Shown: one piece after another, positions 1 to 8,303 of the stretch
How the letters are laid out: each line of letters opens with the position of its first letter
How positions within the stretch are numbered: the stretch's first letter is position 1
NCBI RefSeq assembly: GCF_019039035.1
Contig: NZ_JAHNZT010000008.1
Span: 62,001 to 126,000 of the forward strand
Reading direction: 5' to 3'
DNA: 64,000 nucleotides
Source of the DNA: Citreicoccus inhibens
Lineage (GTDB): Bacteria > Myxococcota > Myxococcia > Myxococcales > Myxococcaceae
Made by a program: the position numbers and the translations under genes
Notes under the pieces: model-generated
The model's input: the letters and a program-made list of their open reading frames with translations, nothing else
Told to the model about the DNA's origin: nothing
Database searches by the model: none

Positions 1-343
1 CATGGAAGTCACCGTGGCGGAGTACCGCAACGGCAACGAGAAGGAGAACAGCGTCCGGAAGATCACCGGCCTGAACAAGGCGACGGACGTCACCATGAAG
101 CGCGGGGTGATTGGCTCGCTCAGCCTGTATCGCTGGCTGGATCAACTGCGAAACGGCGATCCCAACGCGCTGCGCACCGTCACCATCCAACTCCAGAACG
201 AGGACCACACCGCGGTGGTGCAGACGTGGAAGCTCTTGCGTGCGCGCATCGTCAAGCACTTGAGCGGCCCCTTCAACGCGAAGGGCACGGACGTGGCGAT
301 GGAAGAGCTGACCCTCGCGTACGAGCGCCTGGAGATGGAGTGA
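1..343 (+). CDS. eCIS tail tube protein, gp19 family (5' partial)
   Basis: This is the C-terminal part (113 readable residues) of a T4 gp19-type tube protein. Such proteins stack as hexameric rings to form the rigid inner tube pushed out on contraction. The family signature is visible as EYRNGNEKENSVRKITGL near the first readable residue, KRGVIGS in the middle, and NAKGTDVAMEELTLAYERL at the end. Family members are usually about 145-150 residues, so roughly 35 N-terminal residues lie left of the window and the ATG at position 2 is internal. The sheath gene starts one base after its stop codon, the usual tube-sheath pairing of Afp/PVC-like systems. The family call is firm; which tube paralogue it is (Afp1-like or Afp5-like) is inferred. 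Confidence 0.85.
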   Translation, partial: MEVTVAEYRNGNEKENSVRKITGLNKATDVTMKRGVIGSLSLYRWLDQLRNGDPNALRTVTIQLQNEDHTAVVQTWKLLRARIVKHLSGPFNAKGTDVAMEELTLAYERLEME

Positions 344-344
344 C

Positions 345-3131
345 GTGAGTCGCCCGGCCGCCAGACGCCTTCCCGGCATCCGCTTCGAGGTGCAAGCGCC
401 TCCCGTCGAGGAGGCGCTGCCCCGCATGGACGTGGCGGCCTTCGTGGGCTTCGCCGCGTCCGGGCCGCTCCACGTGCCCGTGGCCGTGGAGGACCCGGCC
501 GACTTCGAGGCCGTGTTCGGAGGGGCCCCCACGCTGGCGAGGGACCCGGTGACTGGCGAGGTGGTGATGGCCCACCTCGCCTCGGCGGTCCGGGCCTTCT
601 TCCGCAATGGAGGCCGGCGGTGCTGGGTGGTGCGCGTGGCCGGGGACGGAGCGAAGTCCAACACCTTCCCCGTCCCTGGGCTGGTGCGCTGCTCCGAGTC
701 CGGCAAGGTGACCGCGGCCGTGGCGCACGCGCGCTCCGAGGGGAGCTGGTCCGACGACGTGCGCGTGGCCACCAGCCTCACTCGCGAGCTGCTCGAGCTG
801 GGCACGTGGTCCGCCGTGGGGACGGACGTCGTGCTGGAGGTGACGGTCCCCGGAGGTGTCGCACCCGGAGATCTGCTCCGCCTCACCTTCGGCGACGGTT
901 CGCTGGCGCTGCTCGTCCCCGTCGATGCCGCCGAGTCGGTGGACGCGACCCAGACCCTGCCCATGCCCGGCCTTGCTCCGCGCCGGGTGACGCTGCGGGT
1001 GCGCAGCCCCCGCGCGCGCTGGCTCCAGACAGGAGTGGGCCTGGGTGCCCTGCCCCTCTTCGCGCAGTGGACGCGCGGAGACGGCCAGGTCGTGACGATT
1101 CCCGTGCTCCAGGTGGATGACCCAGGCGCGGCCTCGGACCGTCGAACCCTGACGCTCACCCTGGACACGTCGGCCGAGCTGGCGCCCGAGCCTGGAGCGG
1201 TGCTGCGAGTGGTCGCCGCGGGCACGGGTGAGCACTGGCTGACGGTGGAGTCACGGGTGCTGGGCCAGGGCACTGGCGTGGTTCAGGTGACGGGCGTGGC
1301 ATCGCGCGCGCTGACCGCTCCGCCCCTGGATGTCTCGTCCACGCCTGTGTTCTGCGAGCGCCTGACGCTGAGCCTGTGGACGCGGCGTGGCGACGAGCAG
1401 CCAGCGCGCCTGGACCTGCTCGGACTGTGTCCCGCGCATCCTCGGCACTGGGGGTCTCTGCCCACCGATGTCCGCCGAGCCTGGGACGAGGAGCCCGAGT
1501 CACTCCCAGGGCGACTCCCCGAGGTACGGCTGCCGGGCGACTGGCGACAGGGCATCCCTGTGTCTCGCTTTCCCCTCGCGGGTCCTGGGCCGGAGGGCGA
1601 GGCCTTCTCGTTCCCACTGGGGATGACGGACGTGCCGGGCGGGTGGCTCGGGTGCGTGCCGCCCCCGAGCGAGGCCTTGGTCCGCGATGGGCTGAATGAC
1701 TTCGGCTCGGAGCTGTTCCTGGACCGCGACCTGCGCGACCTGGGCACGGACACGCTGATGGCCCAGGCCGCGTTCCTGCGGTACCAGGCCAGCCAGCCAC
1801 GTGCCCCGCGGGGCATCCATTCCCTGCTGTGGCGCGCGGACGTCACGCTCGTCGCCGTGCCCGACCTGGTGCATCGGCCCTGGGTGCGCGAGCCCGTGGC
1901 CACCTACCCGCCCGCGCAGGCCGGGGACACGCCGCCACAGCCCGCCTGGGGCACCTTCCTCGACTGCGCGCGCATGGCCCCTCCCGCGCCCACGGCCCTG
2001 CTCGCCACGCCCTCCACGCCCGAGGTTGGACAGGCGTTCACCGTGCAATGGAGCGCTGTCACGGGCACGGACCTCACCTACGTCCTCGAGGAGGCCACAC
2101 GCCGCGACTTCCGCGACGCGGTGGAGCTGTATCGCGGCGTGGACCTTGCGCGGACGCTGCATGGCCGCACGGCCGGGAGCTGGTACTACCGCGTGCACGC
2201 GGAGCGCTCGGGAACGCCCGGCCCGTATGCGCCCGGCGTCCTCGTCTCCGTCGTCCCCGCCGTGCACTGGCGGCTGGAGCCCGTGGCGTCCTACTCCCCA
2301 GAGCCCTTGCTGGCGGTGCAGCGGGCCCTGCTGCGCATGTCCTGCGCCCGCGGCGACATCCTGGCCGTGCTGAGCGTGCCAGCGCACTACCGAGAGGACG
2401 ATGTCATCGCGCATGCAGGGCTGCTGCAGTCGCCCATGGCTGGGGCGTCCGAGGGAGTCCCAGCGCTGGGCTTCGCGGAGGAGAACGCGCTCAGCTACGG
2501 CGCGCTCTACCACCCGTGGACCTTCGTCTCCGAGGAGCAGCGGCCGGACGTGCCACTGCGGATGCCTCCCGATGGGGCGACGAGCGGAGTCCTCGCGCGG
2601 AGGGCCCTGGAGCGTGGCGCATGGGTGGCGCCAGCCAACGAGCCATGGCGCGCGGTGGTGGCGCTCACGCCCCCCTTGGCTCGCGAGCGGTGGTTGGACC
2701 TTCAGGACGCGCAGGTGAACGTGGTGCGGCAGGAGCCCCGGGCCTTCCTCACGCTTGGCGCCGACACGCTCGCCGTGGACTCGGACGTGCGCCCCATTCA
2801 TGTGCGCCGGCTGCTCAGCCTCTTGCGTCGCGCGGCACTCAAGCTGGGCGCCGCGTATGTCTTCGAGCCCAACGACGCCAGTTTCCACCGCCTGGTCCAG
2901 CGCGGCTTTGAAGCGCTGCTCGGCGACCTGTTCGTCCGCGGCGCCTTCGCGGGCACCACGCGCGAGGGCGCCTTCCAGGTGGTGACGGGGGACGCGCTCA
3001 ATACCCCGGCCCAGACAGAGCAGGGGCGCTTCTTCGTGGACATCAAGGTAGCGCCGTCCCAACCGCTCACCTTCCTCAACGTGCGGCTCGTCCAGAGTGG
3101 CGACCGCGGGCTCGTCACGGAGGCGCGTTAG
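345..3131 (+). CDS. eCIS contractile sheath protein with inserted FN3-like domain
   Basis: A 928-residue tail sheath subunit that would polymerise around the tube and contract to drive injection. The N-terminus has the sheath pattern PGIRFEV, FVGFAASGP, and AVRAFFRNGGRRCWVVRV (residues about 10-105). The C-terminal third carries the conserved handshake region, including VFEPND and FVDIKVAPS near the end. Sheath proteins are normally about 350-550 residues, so this one is much larger. Residues about 110-440 form an extra beta-rich region. Residues about 545-640 read as a fibronectin type III-like domain, inserted between the VTLVAVPD strand and the CARGDILAVLSVP strand. The start is GTG at 345, one base after the upstream stop. 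I infer that the insertions decorate the outer surface. Confidence 0.85.
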   Translation: MSRPAARRLPGIRFEVQAPPVEEALPRMDVAAFVGFAASGPLHVPVAVEDPADFEAVFGGAPTLARDPVTGEVVMAHLASAVRAFFRNGGRRCWVVRVAGDGAKSNTFPVPGLVRCSESGKVTAAVAHARSEGSWSDDVRVATSLTRELLELGTWSAVGTDVVLEVTVPGGVAPGDLLRLTFGDGSLALLVPVDAAESVDATQTLPMPGLAPRRVTLRVRSPRARWLQTGVGLGALPLFAQWTRGDGQVVTIPVLQVDDPGAASDRRTLTLTLDTSAELAPEPGAVLRVVAAGTGEHWLTVESRVLGQGTGVVQVTGVASRALTAPPLDVSSTPVFCERLTLSLWTRRGDEQPARLDLLGLCPAHPRHWGSLPTDVRRAWDEEPESLPGRLPEVRLPGDWRQGIPVSRFPLAGPGPEGEAFSFPLGMTDVPGGWLGCVPPPSEALVRDGLNDFGSELFLDRDLRDLGTDTLMAQAAFLRYQASQPRAPRGIHSLLWRADVTLVAVPDLVHRPWVREPVATYPPAQAGDTPPQPAWGTFLDCARMAPPAPTALLATPSTPEVGQAFTVQWSAVTGTDLTYVLEEATRRDFRDAVELYRGVDLARTLHGRTAGSWYYRVHAERSGTPGPYAPGVLVSVVPAVHWRLEPVASYSPEPLLAVQRALLRMSCARGDILAVLSVPAHYREDDVIAHAGLLQSPMAGASEGVPALGFAEENALSYGALYHPWTFVSEEQRPDVPLRMPPDGATSGVLARRALERGAWVAPANEPWRAVVALTPPLARERWLDLQDAQVNVVRQEPRAFLTLGADTLAVDSDVRPIHVRRLLSLLRRAALKLGAAYVFEPNDASFHRLVQRGFEALLGDLFVRGAFAGTTREGAFQVVTGDALNTPAQTEQGRFFVDIKVAPSQPLTFLNVRLVQSGDRGLVTEAR

Positions 3132-3133
3132 CC

Positions 3134-3622
3134 ATGGCCACCCCGCAGGACGAGACCGTCATCGCACCCTTCACCGCCTTCGCCTTCGCGGTGGAGATCG
3201 AGATTCCCGATCTGGTGCCCAAGGCCTGCAGCGCGGCGTTCTCCGAGTGCGATGGCCTGGAGATGTCAATGGACGTGAAGACCATCCGCGAGGGTGGCAA
3301 CAACGGGCGGCAGATTCGCCTGACGGGCGCGCTCAACTTCGGACAGCTCACGCTCAAGCGCGGCATGACCGCCAGCTTCGACCTGTGGGACTGGTTCGAG
3401 GAGATGCAGCGCCGGCCTCGCCTGCGTGCCAACGCGGAGGTCGTCGTCTTCGCCCCGGGGCGCGCGCAGACCGAGCGCGCGCGGTTCGTCCTGTCGCGCT
3501 GCCTGCCCGTGAAGCTCAAGGCGCCGCCGCTCAATGCCAAGGACGGCATGGTGGCCATCGAGGAACTTCAGCTCGCCTACGAGTCGCTGACGCGCAAGCG
3601 CCTGTCTCGGGGAGGTGCGTGA
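3134..3622 (+). CDS. eCIS tail tube protein, second gp19-family copy
   Basis: A 162-residue gp19-family tube protein, full length for the family. The hallmarks are FAVEIEI, FSECDGLEMSMDVKTIREGG, LKRGMTASFDLWDWFEE and the terminal NAKDGMVAIEELQLAYESL. It is diverged from the first tube gene and follows the sheath, the position taken in Afp/PVC clusters by the Afp5/Pvc5-type tube-initiator that joins the tube to the baseplate. It starts two bases after the sheath stop, and its own TGA overlaps the ATG of the next gene by one base (TGATG), so translation is probably coupled. The specific initiator role is inferred from position. Confidence 0.85.
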   Translation: MATPQDETVIAPFTAFAFAVEIEIPDLVPKACSAAFSECDGLEMSMDVKTIREGGNNGRQIRLTGALNFGQLTLKRGMTASFDLWDWFEEMQRRPRLRANAEVVVFAPGRAQTERARFVLSRCLPVKLKAPPLNAKDGMVAIEELQLAYESLTRKRLSRGGA

Positions 3623-4359
3623 TGGCGGAACCCACTCCCCTCGCGAAGGCCGAGCTGCGACAGCTCGACGCCAACTTCGAGAACGAGATCGAGAACGACA
3701 CCTGGGCGACGGTTCAGTTCAACCCGGAGACGCTGAAGGTCAGCTTCGCCAACCAGGTGCAGACGCCCTCGGGTGGCGGCGACCAGCGCGGCACGCCCGC
3801 GCGTCAGTTCGTAGGGGCCGGGACCACGAAGCTCGCGGTGCAGCTCTGGTTCGATGTGTCCGGACAGGCCGAGGGTGAGTCCGGCGCCGTGGACGACGTG
3901 CGGCAGCTCACCAAGAAGGTCGCGTTCTTCATCACGCCCAAGAAGGACGGCGACAAGCTCGTCCCTCCCGCGGTGCGCTTCGTGTGGGGCAGCTTCCAGT
4001 TCGACGGAATCATGGAGTCGATGGAGGAGTCGCTGGAGTTCTTCTCGCCTGAGGGCAAGCCCCTGCGCGCGAGCGTCTCCTTCGGGCTCACACAGCAGAA
4101 GATCACCGCCTTCGTGTTTCGCCCCACGGACGCGCCGCCGCCCAGCGCGCCCCGAGGGCCGAGCGGCAAGGCCCCAGGCACCGCGCCCATGACGTCCGCG
4201 ACCCAGGGCTCCACTTTGCAAGGCATGGCCGCGAGTCAAGGCAAGGGCAGCGACTGGCGCGCCATCGCCAGCGCCAACGGCATCGAGAACCCCCGGCGAC
4301 TGGCTCCCGGACAGCTCATCGACTTGCAGGCCGGCGCGAGCGTCGGCGTGAAGCGCTAG
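3622..4359 (+). CDS. CIS tube/adaptor protein with C-terminal LysM-like domain (Afp7/Pvc7-like)
   Basis: A 245-residue protein of the contractile injection system tube-protein family. Known relatives sit at the base of the tube and hold the spike hub. The N-terminal domain (about 1-175) shows VQFNPETLKVSFANQVQ and VRFVWGSFQFDGIMESMEE. A Pro/Ser/Gly-rich linker leads to a short C-terminal LysM-like motif (DWRAIASANGIENPRRLAPG), as in eCIS and phage relatives. The ATG overlaps the previous stop (TGATG). A GTG one codon earlier (3619) is possible but less likely. Gene order tube-LysM-spike agrees with the assignment. Confidence 0.82.
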   Translation: MAEPTPLAKAELRQLDANFENEIENDTWATVQFNPETLKVSFANQVQTPSGGGDQRGTPARQFVGAGTTKLAVQLWFDVSGQAEGESGAVDDVRQLTKKVAFFITPKKDGDKLVPPAVRFVWGSFQFDGIMESMEESLEFFSPEGKPLRASVSFGLTQQKITAFVFRPTDAPPPSAPRGPSGKAPGTAPMTSATQGSTLQGMAASQGKGSDWRAIASANGIENPRRLAPGQLIDLQAGASVGVKR

Positions 4360-4371
4360 CGGAGACACACC

Positions 4372-4545
4372 ATGGCCCTGGTCATCAATGAGATGGAGGT
4401 CACGCCCGAGCCCGCGCCCACGCCGGCGAACACCGGCGCGAGCGCCCCCTCGTCCCCCGAGAAGTCTCGCGCCCAGCACGCCACCGAGCTGTCCCGCTCC
4501 CTGGCCCGCCACCACGCCCGCGCCGAGCGCGTCCGCGCGCACTGA
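4372..4545 (+). CDS. small eCIS-associated protein, DUF5908/Pvc6-like
   Basis: A 57-residue ORF starting MALVINEMEVTP, followed by a Pro/Ala-rich stretch and a basic, His/Arg-rich helix ending in AERVRAH. It fits between the LysM gene (stop 4359) and the spike gene (start 4564) with no overlap. The upstream sequence GCGGAGACACACC supplies a plausible ribosome binding site. Afp/PVC-type clusters usually carry a protein of about 50-60 residues near here with a similar acidic-hydrophobic start; the DUF5908-like label rests on size, position and that start, not on an alignment. Its role in these systems is not well defined. It is easy to miss because of its length. Confidence 0.6.
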   Translation: MALVINEMEVTPEPAPTPANTGASAPSSPEKSRAQHATELSRSLARHHARAERVRAH

Positions 4546-4563
4546 CCCCGAGCCCCTCCTCCC

Positions 4564-5640
4564 ATGGCCGACGGAACCACCACTCGACTTCGCATCGCCC
4601 GGCCCACCTTCAAGGTGGACGGACAGGAGCAGGGACCGCTCGCGTCCGCGTTGTTGGAGCTGTGCGTGGAGGAGTCCACCGACGGGCTCTATCGCTGCGA
4701 GGCGACGTTCGGGAACCTCGGGCCCAAGGACGGCGGTACGGGCTTCCTCTATTTCGACCGCAGGCTGCTGGACTTCGGGAAGACCTTCTCCGTGTGGCTG
4801 GGCCCGGATGTCCTCTTCGAGGGGCGCATCACCGCGCTGGAGGGTCTCTTCCTGGAGAGCTCCCCGCCCGCCATCACCGTGCTCGCGGAGGATCGCTTCC
4901 AGGACCTGCGGATGACCCGGCGCACCGCGACGTACGTGGACGTGACGGACAAGCAGGTCATCGAGCGGCTCGCGGGAAAGCATGGCCTCACGCCGGACGT
5001 CCAGGTGCGCGGCCCCACGCATCCGGTCCTCGCACAAGTGAACCAGAGCGACCTCGCCTTCCTGCGCGAGCGCTGCCGGGCCGTGGACGCGGAGCTGTGG
5101 ATGGAGGGGCGCACGCTCCACGCCAGGCATCGCGCCGCGCGCCCCCAAGGACAGGCACTCAAGCTGGGGATGGGCAACGAGCTGCGCGAAGTGGTGGTGA
5201 CCGCGGACCTGGCGACGCAGCGCTCCGCCGTGAAGGTGAGCGGCTGGGACGTGCACGCCAAGGACGCGCTCACCCACGAGGCGGGACCATCCGTCCTGGG
5301 CGCGGAGCTGGGCTCGGACGAGAGCGGCGCGAGCCTGCTCGCCTCGAAGCTGGGCGAGCGCAAGGAGTCGGTGGTGCACACCGTGCCGCAGAACAGCGAC
5401 GAGGCGAAGGCCCAGGCCGAGGCCTGCTTCCGGCAGATGGCTCGGCGCTTCGTGGTGGCACGAGGCACCGCGCAGACGGACGTGAAGCTGCGCGTGGGGG
5501 CGCGGGTGGAGCTGTCTGGCGTGGGGCCCCTCTTCACGGGGACGTACACGCTCGTCGACGTGAAGCACGTGTTCGACGGTGCCAAGGGACTGCGCACCGA
5601 CTTCGTGGCCGAGCGACCAGGATTGGGGAGGCCGTCATGA
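4564..5640 (+). CDS. gpD/VgrG-like spike hub protein (phage late control D family)
   Basis: A 358-residue phage protein D-type hub. In VgrG and Afp8 this fold forms the trimeric base of the spike beneath the tube. The sequence has the expected two-barrel pattern: LLELCVEESTDGLYRCEATF near residue 35, FEGRITALEG near 90, then the conserved QVNQSDLAFLRERCRAV segment (about 160-175). VKVSGWD and the terminal FTGTYTLVDVKHVFD region are typical of gpD. Here gpD and gpV are separate proteins, as in phage P2, rather than one fused VgrG as in Afp8. The last four bases overlap the gpV start (ATGA), so the two are probably made in a fixed ratio. Confidence 0.82.
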   Translation: MADGTTTRLRIARPTFKVDGQEQGPLASALLELCVEESTDGLYRCEATFGNLGPKDGGTGFLYFDRRLLDFGKTFSVWLGPDVLFEGRITALEGLFLESSPPAITVLAEDRFQDLRMTRRTATYVDVTDKQVIERLAGKHGLTPDVQVRGPTHPVLAQVNQSDLAFLRERCRAVDAELWMEGRTLHARHRAARPQGQALKLGMGNELREVVVTADLATQRSAVKVSGWDVHAKDALTHEAGPSVLGAELGSDESGASLLASKLGERKESVVHTVPQNSDEAKAQAEACFRQMARRFVVARGTAQTDVKLRVGARVELSGVGPLFTGTYTLVDVKHVFDGAKGLRTDFVAERPGLGRPS

Positions 5641-6353
5641 CGGAGCACTCGCCCTGGGAGCAAGTGACGGACTCACGCGGCGCGCATGGACTGGGGGGCC
5701 GCTTCTTCGGCCTCTATCCAGCGAAGGTCGTGGACATCAAGGATCCGAGCAATCAGGGACGCGTGAAGGTGATGCTGCCCTGGTCGCCGGACTCGGGCGG
5801 CGAGCAGTACACGGCCTGGGCTCGACTGGCCACGCTGATGGCGGGAGGGGGGCGCGGCACCTGGTTCGTCCCCGACGTGGAGGACGAGGTGCTCATCGGC
5901 TTCGAGGCCGGTGACCCGCGCCGGCCCTACGTGGTGGGCGCGCTGTGGAACGGCAAGGACCATCCACCCGAGTCGATGGACACCGGAGGGAAGAACGCCC
6001 GGAAGGTCATCCACTCGCGCAACGGCGTGGTCATCACCCTGGACGACACGGACGGTCACGAAACGCTCACGCTCACGACCCCGGGCGGTCAGACGATGAC
6101 GCTGAAGGACGGGCCTGGCTCAGTGGAGGTGAAGGACAGCAACGGCAACTCGGTCAAGCTGGAGGCGAGCGGAATCACGGTGACGTCGTCCGCGAAGGTG
6201 ACGGTCAACGCGAGCATGGCGGAGATCTCCGCCAGCCAGCTCACCGTCAACGCGGGCATGTCTCGCTTCAGCGGCGTGGTGCAGGCCGACACCGTCATCA
6301 CCAACAGCGTGGTCAGCGCCTCGTACACGCCGGGCGCGGGGAACGTGTGGTGA
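5637..6353 (+). CDS. gpV-type baseplate spike protein (OB-fold plus beta-helix)
   Basis: A 238-residue central spike protein. Residues about 20-110 form the gpV/VgrG OB-fold, with LYPAKVVDIKDPSNQGRVKV, WARLATLMAGGGRGTWFVPD and DEVLIGFEAGDPRRPYVVGAL (three separate stretches). The C-terminal half is strand-rich and repetitive (VKLEASGITVTSSAKVTVNA), the usual triangular beta-helix of a membrane-piercing spike. It overlaps the gpD gene by four bases and its stop overlaps the next ATG (TGATG). No PAAR tip protein is encoded beside it, so the helix may end the needle itself or a PAAR gene may lie elsewhere. Confidence 0.85.
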   Translation: MTEHSPWEQVTDSRGAHGLGGRFFGLYPAKVVDIKDPSNQGRVKVMLPWSPDSGGEQYTAWARLATLMAGGGRGTWFVPDVEDEVLIGFEAGDPRRPYVVGALWNGKDHPPESMDTGGKNARKVIHSRNGVVITLDDTDGHETLTLTTPGGQTMTLKDGPGSVEVKDSNGNSVKLEASGITVTSSAKVTVNASMAEISASQLTVNAGMSRFSGVVQADTVITNSVVSASYTPGAGNVW

Positions 6354-7900
6354 TGGCCACCACCCTGCCCCATCCGGTCCAGTGGGTGACCGCCTCGCCG
6401 CTCTGGGCAAGCGCCGGAGACGACGCCCCGCGCATGCAGGCACCCGGGCTCCTCCAGTTCGACTCGGATCGCTTCATGGAGGAGTTGTCCGAGCGACTCC
6501 AGGCCGAGGCGCGGCCGGACCTGCGCGACCTGGTGGCGAAGTACGAGAGTCACCGCGAGCGCTACCCGGGCGAGCCGGACGATCCGCCCACGACGCCGCT
6601 CAAGCTCTACCAGCCCGCCCACGGGCGGTTCTACCTGGTCGCCGCCAGCCTGGTGTGCCGCCTGCCGGGGCTCCCGGACCACGTGGTGGACACCGCGCAC
6701 GGCGACAAGGCCGCCTTCGTGCTGCGCCGGCGCGGCGCGGGGGGCGTCGAAGAGGCCTGGGTCCCGGACACGAAGGACGCGCGGAAGAATCGCCGAATCT
6801 GGCAGCCCCTGGCGTCCGAACAGGCCTCGCGGCTGGCGACGGGGGAGGAACAGCTCCCGCTCTTCCCCGTGAACTTCGCGGTGGAGGGGAAGCGCCGGCG
6901 CATGCTCGTGGGGCTCATCCCCACGTCCAGTCAGGCCACCTTCGAAGCCGCGGAGGCCTTCCAGCCCGCGGACCCGCAAGTGGCCTTGAAGGAGGAGGCC
7001 GAGGCGAAGGTCGCCGGGACCTACGAGCAGCTCAAGCGCTGGAAGGACTTGCCGGGCGGCGCGGCCCAGGCCGATCGCGACGAGCAGACCGCCGCGCAGA
7101 AGGAGGTGTCTCGATTCCTCCTGCTCGACTTCGCCACCCTGCTGGCCACGCGCATGCAGGCCTTCTGGACCGCGCTTCCGGGAGGCATCAACCCAGGCGG
7201 CGCATGCTCGGATTTGTATCAACTGCTGGCCAATCAACCCGTCGTCCCGGGCTCGGCCACGACGTGGCGCGCCGCGCTCACGTGGGCCTGGGAGCACCGT
7301 GCACAACTCGGGCGAGGAGAGAGCGCGGGGCTCGACTTCAACCTGCGTTCGAGCGGCGTGTCACCTGATGCCCTGCGGGCCGCGTTGCTCGCGGCGGTCG
7401 TAACGGGGACGTACACGCTGCCGTCGGAGCCCGTGCCGGTGGCGAAACTCCAGGACCCGGGTGAGACGCACTATGTGCTGCGCTGCGTGTACCTGCGGCC
7501 GGCGTGCGGCCCGCTGTGTCCGCCGGTGGTGAGTACCGCGACAGAAGACTTCCGGCTCGCGCCGTTCTTCGACCCGGATGCACCGGGGCGGCCGGTGCGA
7601 ATCGTGCTGCCGGTCGACACGAGCATTCGGGGGCTTCGCAAATTCAAGAAGAACGTCGGCTTCGCGTTGTCCAAGGGGCTGCGCAAGCAGATGTCTCGCG
7701 TGCAGGACCTGAAGAAGACGATGGACGGAGAGCTGGATGCCGGCACGTCGTTCAACCTGGGGGAGCTGTGCATGTTCTCCATTCCCATCATCACGCTGTG
7801 CGCGTTCATCGTGCTGATGATCTTCTTCAGCCTGCTCAACATCATCTTCTGGTGGATGCCCTTCCTGAAGATCTGCCTGCCGAAGGTGAAGGAGGGCTAG
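6353..7900 (+). CDS. eCIS operon protein of unknown function with C-terminal hydrophobic segment
   Basis: A 515-residue protein I do not recognise. The ATG at 6353 overlaps the spike gene stop and gp25 begins five bases after its own stop, so it belongs to the core operon. Residues 1-445 look soluble and mixed alpha/beta, with a charged helical stretch around 190-255. The last 45 residues hold a strongly hydrophobic segment (MFSIPIITLCAFIVLMIFF, then SLLNIIFWW) followed by a short basic tail, like a C-terminal membrane anchor. A hydrophobic anchor is unusual among soluble eCIS baseplate parts. It could tether the particle to a membrane, be a pore-forming payload, or be packed in the particle. 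There is no signal peptide. Confidence 0.7.
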   Translation: MATTLPHPVQWVTASPLWASAGDDAPRMQAPGLLQFDSDRFMEELSERLQAEARPDLRDLVAKYESHRERYPGEPDDPPTTPLKLYQPAHGRFYLVAASLVCRLPGLPDHVVDTAHGDKAAFVLRRRGAGGVEEAWVPDTKDARKNRRIWQPLASEQASRLATGEEQLPLFPVNFAVEGKRRRMLVGLIPTSSQATFEAAEAFQPADPQVALKEEAEAKVAGTYEQLKRWKDLPGGAAQADRDEQTAAQKEVSRFLLLDFATLLATRMQAFWTALPGGINPGGACSDLYQLLANQPVVPGSATTWRAALTWAWEHRAQLGRGESAGLDFNLRSSGVSPDALRAALLAAVVTGTYTLPSEPVPVAKLQDPGETHYVLRCVYLRPACGPLCPPVVSTATEDFRLAPFFDPDAPGRPVRIVLPVDTSIRGLRKFKKNVGFALSKGLRKQMSRVQDLKKTMDGELDAGTSFNLGELCMFSIPIITLCAFIVLMIFFSLLNIIFWWMPFLKICLPKVKEG

Positions 7901-7904
7901 CCGC

Positions 7905-8297
7905 ATGGACACCGGTAAGTTGCTCGGGCGTGGCATCAGCTTTCCTCCGCGGGTGGGGCCGGACGGGCGCATCCAGTGGTCCGAGGGCGAGCGCAATGTG
8001 CGCGAGTCCATCCAGGTCATCCTGGGAACACAGCAGCGGGAGCGCATCCTGTTGCCGGAGTTCGGCGGGAACCTGGCGCAATCGCTGTTCGAGCCGAACA
8101 CCGTCACGACACGTCATCAGCTCGCCGAGCGCATCAGTCGCGCCCTCGCTCGATGGGAGCCGCGGATCGCGGTGGACTCCGTGACGGTGGAGCAAGACCC
8201 GGCGGACGCGCGCAGCGCCATCGCCACCATCACCTACAAGCTCGTCGCCACGGGGGCGAAGGAGCGCATCAACCTGGGCGTCACGCTCGCGGGATAA
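7905..8297 (+). CDS. gp25-like baseplate wedge protein
   Basis: A 130-residue GPW/gp25-family protein, normal length for the family. The signature runs from WSEGERNVRESIQVILGTQQ through GERILLPEFG-type residues (here RERILLPEFGGNLAQSLFEP) to the late AIATITYKLVATG strand. In phages, T6SS (TssE) and eCIS (Afp9) it is a wedge component that triggers sheath assembly on the baseplate. It lies directly before the baseplate J gene, the usual order. The ATG at 7905 follows the previous stop by five bases. Confidence 0.87.
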   Translation: MDTGKLLGRGISFPPRVGPDGRIQWSEGERNVRESIQVILGTQQRERILLPEFGGNLAQSLFEPNTVTTRHQLAERISRALARWEPRIAVDSVTVEQDPADARSAIATITYKLVATGAKERINLGVTLAG

Positions 8298-8303
8298 GAC
8301 ACC

